A stretch of DNA of 10,278 nucleotides from Fidelibacterota bacterium (GTDB lineage Bacteria > Fidelibacterota > Marinisomatia > SCGC-AAA003-L08 > D37C17). Shown piece after piece: positions 1-6,005 of the stretch. The stretch lies in assembly GCA_018671635.1 (NCBI GenBank), contig JABHHG010000176.1, positions 1 through 10,278 on the forward strand, read 5' to 3'. Position numbers and translations under genes: made by a program. Below the pieces are notes generated by a model. The model saw only the letters and a program-made list of their open reading frames with translations. It was not told the DNA's origin and made no database searches. The number at the start of each line of letters is the position of its first letter. Position 1 is the stretch's first letter.

Positions 1-1563
1 ACTTAGTAATTCCTCAATTTCTTTTTTATAGGATTTATTATTTAAAGAAAAAAATGTGAATAAATCATCAAATGAATGTGAACTAATTTGAGATATTAAC
101 TGATCCCGAGCGGCAGCTACTAAATTATGACCTTCATCAATCACATAATTAAACTCTTCTGGTAAATTTGATTTCTCCTGCAATAATTCACTACAAAGCA
201 AATAGTGATTCACTATAATAATATTGGCTTTTTGAAGACACTTTCGAACATCATTTAGATAGCAACCTTCAAATCGTTTACATCTTGAGGTGGTGCAATA
301 TCCAAACTCACTTTTGAGTAAGTCCCATACTCTTGAAGCATAGCCTAATTTAAATCCATGGCATTCACTAATATCGCCTGTATGCGTATAATTTGACCAT
401 ACAATTATTGCCAAAAATTCTACACAATCTCTAGATTTGAGTAAATTTTTACTATTGGATATAACATTTTCAAGACGAGACAAGCAGATATAATTATGCC
501 TCCCTTTATAAATAACTGCATGCATCTCAATATCTAACGTATCTGCTAATTGAGGGATGTCACTGGTAAAGAGTTGCTCTTGTAGATTTTTAGTATATGT
601 AGAAACAACCATTGGAATATCTGTTTTTTTACTATGGAGGATTCCAGCACTCAAATACGCCAATGATTTCCCTAATCCAGTACCTGCCTCAGCTAACAAT
701 ACTGATTCTTCTGAGAATATTTTATAAGTGTCTGTTGCTAGTTTCATCTGACTATCTCTTACTTCGAATGAAGGCCACGCTTGAGATATTTTTCCGCCAT
801 CCTGGAACCATTCAGATGTTTCATCAGGTATTGATTCTATACTAGATTTGCACTTGTGACTATAAAAATGCTTAAAAATTGGTTTTTCAATTTCTGATTC
901 TACTAAACCATTTACTTCTTTACTTGATAAGCCTATCTTCAAAAGGTTATTGTACAAAAGTTTATTGTAAAATTCTACATGGTTAGATACATCACAAATA
1001 GTCTGAATTACTGATAATGGGGTGGATGCGACTTCATAAATCAATTCTTTAAATACAAGTCCTGTATTTAATGTATCAACACTTGCACGATGTGCACCTT
1101 CAGTTTCTAACCCAAAATAATCACTAATTGCGGTTAGATTAAAACGATGAAGAAAAAAGAGAAATGTTTTAGCCAGGGTCAGTGTATCATAAACTGTATA
1201 ATCGGGAAATGACTTTCCAGATTCTCCACAAGCATGTTTAAGGAAAGATATATCAAACCCAATATTTTGGCCTACAATTGAATCATTACCAATAAATTTA
1301 AACAAGTCAGACAAGACTTCATTAATTTTGGGCTTTCCAAAAATCATATCTGGGGTGATTCCCGTTAACTCCGATATCTCTTTGGGGATGGCTCTCTCAG
1401 GATCAACTAAAGTGGTGAACTCCTCAACGGGTTTACCATTTTCAAATCGGTATGCAGATATTTCTGTGATACCACAACGATATGGATCAAGTCCAGTAGT
1501 TTCTAAATCGAGGGCAATATATGTGGATAATTCAAGCTCTTTTAAAAGTGTAACTTTATCCAA
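1..1563 (-). CDS. dinG: DinG-type helicase with N-terminal DEDDh exonuclease (3' end cut by window edge)
   Basis: The first 521 codons are visible and the frame runs open off the left edge; the C-terminal helicase lobe is missing. Residues about 13-175 form a DnaQ-like 3'-5' exonuclease: Exo I DLETTG (D19, E21), Exo II GQNIGFDISFL (D104) and Exo III HRASVD (H158, D163). After a linker comes an XPD/DinG superfamily 2 helicase: RDSQMKLA Q-motif, Walker A EAGTGLGKS (292-300), motif Ia VSTYTKNLQEQL, and DEGH at 476-479 in place of DEAH. Four cysteines, C360, C423, C428 and C434, fit the Fe-S cluster ligands of E. coli DinG, with the same C-x4-C-x5-C spacing for the last three. The family unwinds DNA, including R-loops and other structures, during repair and replication. 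The start is a TTG with GGAG 7 nt upstream; no ATG or GTG lies between it and the in-frame TGA at 1594-1596. The gene follows the reductase gene by 2 nt. The protein family is certain; the direction and extent of nuclease activity are inferred. Confidence 0.93.
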   Translation of the reverse strand, partial: MDKVTLLKELELSTYIALDLETTGLDPYRCGITEISAYRFENGKPVEEFTTLVDPERAIPKEISELTGITPDMIFGKPKINEVLSDLFKFIGNDSIVGQNIGFDISFLKHACGESGKSFPDYTVYDTLTLAKTFLFFLHRFNLTAISDYFGLETEGAHRASVDTLNTGLVFKELIYEVASTPLSVIQTICDVSNHVEFYNKLLYNNLLKIGLSSKEVNGLVESEIEKPIFKHFYSHKCKSSIESIPDETSEWFQDGGKISQAWPSFEVRDSQMKLATDTYKIFSEESVLLAEAGTGLGKSLAYLSAGILHSKKTDIPMVVSTYTKNLQEQLFTSDIPQLADTLDIEMHAVIYKGRHNYICLSRLENVISNSKNLLKSRDCVEFLAIIVWSNYTHTGDISECHGFKLGYASRVWDLLKSEFGYCTTSRCKRFEGCYLNDVRKCLQKANIIIVNHYLLCSELLQEKSNLPEEFNYVIDEGHNLVAAARDQLISQISSHSFDDLFTFFSLNNKSYKKEIEELLS

Positions 1564-1565
1564 GT

Positions 1566-2744
1566 TTACACTCCAGAGAGGACTTTTAGAACATCAATAA
1601 TTAGAGATGGTTTTTTGAATACCGCTGCTTTAAAAACAGATGCTAATGTTCTTTTTTCAAATGGAATTTTTAAAACATTTTCAGCAATAGAATTTAACTC
1701 ATCCATTGTTAAAGCTGCTGTAGCTTCCTTAATTTTATAAAATCTTTCATGATTTTTGCCGAAATCTTTTCTCAATTTCTCAGGATATGCAATAAGTGTT
1801 TTTTCAGAATAATCCCCTTTGGCTATTGCATCTGCAGCTACTTGCCCAGCCAACCATCCCCCTTTCATGCCAGATACGATGCCTCCACCCGTCATGGGAT
1901 TCACTTGATGTGCAGCATCACCCACCAGCATAATACCATTTTTGATTGGATGCTTTATTGGTTTTGCACATGGAACACCGCCACACATTGTGGTTAAAAT
2001 CGCGGCATTGGGAAATTCTCGAGCCATAAACTCATCCAAATATGCTTTTGCAGATTTATATTTACTGTGTTTACCACTTATTCCAATTCCTATATTTGCG
2101 AACTTATCCCCTTTTGGAAATACCCATAAATATCCACCCGGGGCAAAATTTTCACCCACATACATAATCATGTTATCTGGATCAACATCAATATTTGATA
2201 CTGAATACTGTACACATGATTCCATATCCTTCATGCGAATTTGAGTTTTTATTCCTGCCCACCGCCCAATCCGCGATGTTAATCCATCTGCACCAATTAT
2301 AATTTTAGCAGAAATTTTTTTCTCTTCACCTAAATGATCAACTACCACACCAGTCACCGTCTCTTCTGACTTCAGTAATTCTTTAACATAAGCTTTAGTA
2401 TAAACCTCAGCACCTGCATTGGCAGCATACCGAGATAAATCATAATCGAATATTCGCCTATTTAATATGTAACCAGTTTCATTGGCAAATTTCACATGTA
2501 CTTTTGATTCATTGGGAGATACAATTACAGCCCCAGAAATTTTTTTCGCAATCCAGCTATCTTTTGGCTCGACAAATTGACGTAATCCTAAATCGCTTGC
2601 AGCTTCACCGCATCGGACAGGATATCCAATATCACGATCTTTTTCAAGCATACAAACAGAGGCTCCCCCCTTTGCAGCTTCCCAGGCAGCCATAGATCCT
2701 GCAGGACCACCGCCTACCACGACTACATCATAACTAGACTTCAT
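1566..2744 (-). CDS. Geranylgeranyl reductase family FAD-dependent oxidoreductase
   Basis: A 392-residue flavoprotein of the GGR/ChlP/MenJ group, which reduces isolated C=C bonds in isoprenoid chains. Visible motifs: the Rossmann FAD motif VVVVGGGPAGSMAA (GGGPAG at 11-16), PVRCGEA with C45 as in archaeal GGRs, the FAD-contact segment NRRIFDYDL near 95-103, the IIIGADGLTSRIGRWAG segment near 149-164, the archaeal substrate-binding motif YxWxFPx8GxG (Y205, W207, F209, P210, then GIG), and the second FAD motif GDAAHQVNPMTGGG (275-288). There are no membrane spans, so it is probably a peripheral membrane enzyme. The frame can also start at a TTG one codon earlier (2747), but GGAG 7 nt before the ATG at 2744 favours the ATG. 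It overlaps the ferredoxin gene by 11 nt, making that ferredoxin the likely electron donor. Possible substrates are digeranylgeranylglyceryl lipids, menaquinone side chains or prenyl diphosphates; the sequence alone does not decide. Family call is firm, substrate is not. Confidence 0.9.
   Translation of the reverse strand: MKSSYDVVVVGGGPAGSMAAWEAAKGGASVCMLEKDRDIGYPVRCGEAASDLGLRQFVEPKDSWIAKKISGAVIVSPNESKVHVKFANETGYILNRRIFDYDLSRYAANAGAEVYTKAYVKELLKSEETVTGVVVDHLGEEKKISAKIIIGADGLTSRIGRWAGIKTQIRMKDMESCVQYSVSNIDVDPDNMIMYVGENFAPGGYLWVFPKGDKFANIGIGISGKHSKYKSAKAYLDEFMAREFPNAAILTTMCGGVPCAKPIKHPIKNGIMLVGDAAHQVNPMTGGGIVSGMKGGWLAGQVAADAIAKGDYSEKTLIAYPEKLRKDFGKNHERFYKIKEATAALTMDELNSIAENVLKIPFEKRTLASVFKAAVFKKPSLIIDVLKVLSGV
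1571..1574 (-). promoter_or_regulatory. Shine-Dalgarno site fixing the TTG start of dinG
   Basis: GGAG on the minus strand lies inside the last codons of the upstream reductase gene, 7 nt before the TTG at 1561-1563. It is the only good ribosome-binding signal near the open frame, and supports this non-ATG start. The placement suggests translational coupling to the reductase gene. Confidence 0.6.
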
Positions 2745-2913
2745 CAACAGTCTCCAAAACTAAAATAGGGCAAATTTCTACACATAGATCACAGTCAATA
2801 CAGATAGGGTGATCAATGGAAATTGATGCTTCCCTTACTTCTATACAATCTACCGGACAGACGGTAACACATGTGCCACAAAAGTCACATTTATTATCAA
2901 TAATCTTAATCAT
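2734..2913 (-). CDS. Small 2[4Fe-4S] ferredoxin
   Basis: A 59-residue bacterial-type ferredoxin with two CxxCxxCxxxC motifs: C9-C12-C15-C19 (CDFCGTCVTVCP) and C38-C41-C44-C48 (CIDCDLCVEICP). In this fold each cluster takes three cysteines from one motif and one from the other. C23 is an extra cysteine. The ATG at 2913 overlaps the prenyltransferase stop by 8 nt (ATGATTAA), and the 3' end overlaps the reductase start by 11 nt. The same frame extends upstream to a TTG at 3027, but that would add a hydrophobic stretch lying entirely inside the prenyltransferase gene, so the short form is preferred. It is a soluble low-potential electron carrier. Its position between a UbiA prenyltransferase and a GGR suggests it feeds electrons to the reductase; archaeal GGR from Methanosarcina acetivorans is known to use ferredoxin. 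Confidence 0.93.
   Translation of the reverse strand: MIKIIDNKCDFCGTCVTVCPVDCIEVREASISIDHPICIDCDLCVEICPILVLETVDEV
2752..2755 (-). promoter_or_regulatory. Shine-Dalgarno site deciding the GGR start
   Basis: GGAG on the minus strand, inside the ferredoxin coding sequence. The spacer is 7 nt to the ATG at 2744 but only 4 nt to the alternative TTG at 2747, which favours the ATG. Confidence 0.55.
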
Positions 2914-3895
2914 TCTCAACCAAAAAAGTGGGATAGTGAAGGTCAAATCGATGCCAATAATAATATTTACTAATATAATAAATAATAAAAACAGACACAA
3001 AAAGCCATGGGTAAACAGCAAATACAAAAAAGTTTAATAGAAAAATTGGATATCGAATTGCGCGCAATATATCTTTATCTAAATTTCTAAATAATGCAAA
3101 CACAAAAAAGGGAATAGAGCTTAATGATGCTGTAGATGCAATGGGATCAGAATTTTTATATGACAAATAAAATGCAACAATCACAATCAAAGTTGCAATA
3201 ATAGTTGTGGTCCGTCTTCCAAATTTGACAGAAAAGGTGTTCGCACTTTCTGAGGCATCCCCTTTGATATCTGGGATATTGGTCATTAAACTTACAGCCG
3301 TAAAGCAAAGAATGTATGGGGTCATTAAACTTATTAAGTTTGAAATTTCTATGCCATTTATTCCAGAAACTTGTAACCATCCAATTAAAAATAAAATAAT
3401 TCCAATCACAATATTTGTGAGGATTCCCAAATATGGATGTTTCTTCCACTCAAATGGTGATTTATTGTAAGTGATTCCCCATAAAATATATATAGTAACT
3501 CCAAGTGGTACTAAAATCAAGTTCCCAAGTACTAATAAAAGCATACCCATAATACTAATCACATTACTAAATTGCTGTGCCTTTTTGATTTCAATATACT
3601 TACCAATAAGAAATAGCTTCTGATTTTTCGCATCACTCTCTTTATCTGTTATTTGATTAATAATAAAGGTTCCGCTACAGAGTAAGGTAATTCCTAAAAA
3701 AACAAGCAAGGTGGATACATCATAATTCATAATCCATAAGGGATATTCTACGATATTCATTTTTGCCGTGGACATGCCCAAGACCACCATCACCCAAATA
3801 GCAAAATATAATGTAGGGCGAAGCAAGAAAAAGTAATCAAAATATGGGACTATTCTTTTGTGTATAGGATTATCCCTCAAAAACTGCTTTACCAT
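2906..3895 (-). CDS. UbiA-superfamily membrane prenyltransferase
   Basis: A 329-residue polytopic membrane protein with roughly eight or nine hydrophobic segments. Both aspartate motifs that bind Mg2+ and prenyl diphosphate are present: N80-Q-I-T-D84-K-E-S-D88, and N206-I-P-D209-I-K-G-D213 followed by TFSVKFG. The loop YNKSPFEWKKHPYLGI (about 143-158) resembles the YS-x-P-x-x-x-K segment of chlorophyll synthases and archaeal DGGGP synthases. Family members move a prenyl chain from its diphosphate to an acceptor such as a quinone ring, geranylgeranylglyceryl phosphate or chlorophyllide. The segment after the first motif reads AKNQKLFLIGK rather than the common RPxRPIxxG, so this is a divergent member. 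Its start overlaps the end of purF by 26 nt, with AAAGGAG just upstream. The ferredoxin and GGR genes follow with overlaps, suggesting a shared lipid or quinone pathway. The superfamily is secure; the acceptor is unknown (DGGGP synthase-like or quinone prenyltransferase are the main options). Confidence 0.88.
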   Translation of the reverse strand: MVKQFLRDNPIHKRIVPYFDYFFLLRPTLYFAIWVMVVLGMSTAKMNIVEYPLWIMNYDVSTLLVFLGITLLCSGTFIINQITDKESDAKNQKLFLIGKYIEIKKAQQFSNVISIMGMLLLVLGNLILVPLGVTIYILWGITYNKSPFEWKKHPYLGILTNIVIGIILFLIGWLQVSGINGIEISNLISLMTPYILCFTAVSLMTNIPDIKGDASESANTFSVKFGRRTTTIIATLIVIVAFYLSYKNSDPIASTASLSSIPFFVFALFRNLDKDILRAIRYPIFLLNFFVFAVYPWLFVSVFIIYYISKYYYWHRFDLHYPTFLVEND

Positions 3896-5246
3896 TATCT
3901 CCTTTCAGCGCGATTGGATAATCACCAGAAAAACATGCGGTACAAAAGTTATCTTTTTCTAAATGAGTTGATTCTAATGTACCATCAAGGGACAAATAGC
4001 CCAATGAATCTGCATCAATTATTTCAGTAATTTCCTCTACATTATGCTGCCCAGCAACCAATTCTTCTGTAGTGGGAAAATCCATACCATAAAAGCAAGG
4101 GTGTTTTACTGGCGGCGAACTTATGCGGACATGAACTTTCTTTGCACCAGAGCTTCTTAATAACTTAACTAATTTTTTAAGGGTAGTCCCTCTTACGATG
4201 GAGTCGTCAATAACAACCACTTCACGGTTTTCAATAACCCCTTTAACTGTATTGAACTTTAATCGGACAGATAAATCACGCAAAAATTGGGTTGGGAAAA
4301 TAAATGTTCGGCCCACATAATGGTTTCTAATTAGTCCAATTTCATGTTTTATACCAGAAGATTGAGAATAGCCCAGTGCACAAGTATTACTCGAATCTGG
4401 AACAGAAATAACCATATCAGCGGTTTTGGCAGGCTGTTCATCAGATAAGACCTTTCCGAACTTTCGTCGCATCTTATCCACATTATTTCCAAAAATCTGA
4501 GAGTCGGGTCGAGAAAAATATATATATTCAAAGATGCAATGTTTTGATTTTGTGGGAGGTGAAATTTGGCGTGAATGCATCCCATCATCATTTATCACAA
4601 TCAATTCACCGGGATTAACATCACGGACATATTCTGCACCTAATAAATCTAGAGCACAGGTTTCGGATGCTAAAATATAGGTGTTCTCTAATTTTCCTAT
4701 ACAGAATGGGCGAATTCCATGAGGGTCTCTTGCTGCAATCACTTCATTCGGTGTAATCATTAACAATGAGAATGCACCTTGAACTTTTTTCAATGCACTT
4801 TCAAGTCGCTTATCTATAGAGTTTCCCTTTTCACGGGCAAGTAAATGAATTATTATTTCTGTATCTGTAGATGTTTGAAAAAGTGCGCCATCAGCTTGAA
4901 GGTCTTTTCTTGTTTGATCAAGGCTAACAAGATTTCCATTATGGGCAATTGAAACATATTCATCCCCAACATTGAATGTTAGAGGTCCCACATTTCGAGG
5001 ATCAGAATCCCCCGTTGTAGAATAACGAACATGGCCGATAGAAGAATGGCCTGGAAGCGATTCAAAAATTGTAGAATCAGAAAAAACATCTGAGACTAAT
5101 CCTTGTCCCATATGGCGGTGAAGCTTAGTGCCATCAGAAGAGATAACGCCTGCCCCTTCTTGCCCACGGTGCTGCTGAGCATACAAGCCCATATAGGCTA
5201 ATGTTGCTGCTTCTGGATTATTATATACTCCAATTATACCGCACAT
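3870..5246 (-). CDS. purF: Amidophosphoribosyltransferase (glutamine PRPP amidotransferase)
   Basis: A complete 458-residue PurF, which converts PRPP and glutamine to 5-phosphoribosylamine, the committed step of purine synthesis, in the cytosol. The N-terminal class II glutaminase begins MCGIIGVYN with the nucleophile C2, exposed simply by removing Met, so there is no long propeptide. HRGQEGAG (26-33), GHVRYSTTG (71-79) and AHNGN (101-105) line its active site. The phosphoribosyltransferase domain carries the PRPP loop VVVIDDSIVRGTT (343-355). C237, C384, C435 and C438 match the four ligands of the [4Fe-4S] cluster in Bacillus subtilis PurF, so this is the oxygen-sensitive Fe-S type. It lies 3 nt after the DUF5683-like gene and overlaps the UbiA gene by 26 nt. 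ridA and gcvPB sit upstream, linking it to one-carbon supply. Confidence 0.98.
   Translation of the reverse strand: MCGIIGVYNNPEAATLAYMGLYAQQHRGQEGAGVISSDGTKLHRHMGQGLVSDVFSDSTIFESLPGHSSIGHVRYSTTGDSDPRNVGPLTFNVGDEYVSIAHNGNLVSLDQTRKDLQADGALFQTSTDTEIIIHLLAREKGNSIDKRLESALKKVQGAFSLLMITPNEVIAARDPHGIRPFCIGKLENTYILASETCALDLLGAEYVRDVNPGELIVINDDGMHSRQISPPTKSKHCIFEYIYFSRPDSQIFGNNVDKMRRKFGKVLSDEQPAKTADMVISVPDSSNTCALGYSQSSGIKHEIGLIRNHYVGRTFIFPTQFLRDLSVRLKFNTVKGVIENREVVVIDDSIVRGTTLKKLVKLLRSSGAKKVHVRISSPPVKHPCFYGMDFPTTEELVAGQHNVEEITEIIDADSLGYLSLDGTLESTHLEKDNFCTACFSGDYPIALKGDNGKAVFEG
3899..3905 (-). promoter_or_regulatory. Strong Shine-Dalgarno site for the UbiA gene inside purF
   Basis: AAAGGAG on the minus strand, only 3 nt before the ATG at 3893-3895 and lying within the last codons of purF. 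It is the strongest anti-SD match I noticed at any junction here and supports the start that gives the 26-nt overlap. It implies independent or coupled re-initiation for the lipid module. Confidence 0.5.
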
Positions 5247-5249
5247 AAT

Positions 5250-5612
5250 TTATTCATCACCCTCATTTTCAAAATTATTATTTTTCTCCGTAGGGAATGT
5301 AGATAATTGTGCATCCACATATGCATCTAACATTCCCCAAACATATAAACCAAATAGCCACCATGAATATGTATTTCTTTTCCCGATTTGACCGGTTTCA
5401 GAAAACTCATTTCGCTTCATAAATGCATACGTTCCTGCCATCATGAATGAAGCCGATTTAATATATTTTTCATTATAAAACTGTCCCATTCCAGGAATCA
5501 AACTTAATTTCCATGCCACTGATGGAATCTTAATTTTAGTTGAATCAATATGTGTGGCTTGTGCCATTGAAAACGAAATCACGCAATAACACAATAACAA
5601 AAACTTAATCAT
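5250..5612 (-). CDS. Small exported/membrane DUF5683-like protein
   Basis: A 120-residue protein of unknown function. Residues 1-17 (lysine, then a hydrophobic run ending near SMAQA) look like a Sec signal peptide with cleavage near residue 18-20. The core WKLSLIPGMGQFYNEKYIK (about 34-52) is the recognisable part: a 'proline-Gly-x-Gly-Gln-Phe-Tyr' element followed by a hydrophobic stretch (AFMK region) and a second hydrophobic segment, WWLFGLYVWGMLDAYVDAQL (about 84-103). This pattern fits DUF5683, small membrane-associated proteins common in Bacteroidetes and related FCB phyla. The tail is acidic and Asn/Glu-rich (NNNFENEGDE). Its start overlaps the ridA stop in a TAATG arrangement and it ends 3 nt before purF, so it is translated with metabolic genes although its product leaves the cytosol. 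No catalytic residues can be assigned. Family assignment is from memory of the motif. Confidence 0.8.
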   Translation of the reverse strand: MIKFLLLCYCVISFSMAQATHIDSTKIKIPSVAWKLSLIPGMGQFYNEKYIKSASFMMAGTYAFMKRNEFSETGQIGKRNTYSWWLFGLYVWGMLDAYVDAQLSTFPTEKNNNFENEGDE

Positions 5613-5986
5613 TAAATCGTGCCAACGGCCTCTATTTCAACCCGTGCATTCATTGGCAATGCTGAAACTTGTACTGCTGATCTTGCTGGAAGATGTTCAT
5701 CAAAATAGGTATTGAATACTTCATTTAACTCTGAAAAATTTGATAAATCTGTTAAAAATACAGTTAATTTTGCTACTTTCTTCAATGAACTTCCCGAAGC
5801 GGTTAATACAGCATCTAAATTACTTAATACTTGTAAAACCTCAGCTTTAAAATTATCTGTAACCAAAACTCCTGTTTCTGGATTTAATGGTATTTGTCCA
5901 GAAGTAAATACAAAATGGTGATGATGAACCGCCTGAGAATATGGTCCAATTACCTTTGGTGCTTTATCGGTATGAATTTTTTTCAC
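5612..5986 (-). CDS. ridA: RidA family reactive enamine/imine deaminase
   Basis: A complete 124-residue YjgF/YER057c/UK114 protein, a trimeric cytosolic enzyme that hydrolyses reactive 2-aminoacrylate and related imines released by PLP enzymes. Family signatures: GPYSQAV (14-20), FTSGQIPLNPETG (27-39), and PARSAVQVSALP (100-111) containing the conserved arginine R102 that binds the substrate carboxylate, then VEIEAVG with E119. The start is a GTG; no ATG, GTG or TTG lies close upstream in frame, and the SD signal is weak, suggesting coupling to gcvPB 19 nt upstream. The end overlaps the next gene by 1 nt. Residues 21-24 are four histidines, at a spot that usually holds Lys/Gly-type residues before the FTSGQ strand. 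The proximity to gcvPB and purF is sensible: RidA protects PLP enzymes, and in Salmonella it affects phosphoribosylamine formation. Confidence 0.97.
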   Translation of the reverse strand: MKKIHTDKAPKVIGPYSQAVHHHHFVFTSGQIPLNPETGVLVTDNFKAEVLQVLSNLDAVLTASGSSLKKVAKLTVFLTDLSNFSELNEVFNTYFDEHLPARSAVQVSALPMNARVEIEAVGTI

Positions 5987-6005
5987 GTAATCGTCGCGTA
6001 TGGAT

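Noticed and set aside
1328..1600. Plus-strand open frame of 90 codons opposite the dinG start.
   Set aside because: It is antisense to strong exonuclease motifs, shows no recognisable domain, and no other plus-strand gene exists in the window.
2745..2747. TTG as start of the geranylgeranyl reductase, giving 393 residues.
   Set aside because: An ATG follows immediately, and the GGAG spacing (7 nt) suits the ATG, while it is only 4 nt for the TTG. The difference is one residue.
2914..3027. N-terminal hydrophobic extension that would turn the ferredoxin into a 97-residue membrane protein starting at a TTG.
   Set aside because: The extension lies wholly inside the prenyltransferase gene in another frame. 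The 59-residue form starting at ATG 2913 has standard ferredoxin length and a compact 8-nt overlap.
5987..6005. The 19-nt gap between gcvPB and ridA as a promoter or terminator.
   Set aside because: It is the longest gap in the window but too short, and shows no hairpin plus U-tract and no -10/-35 pair.
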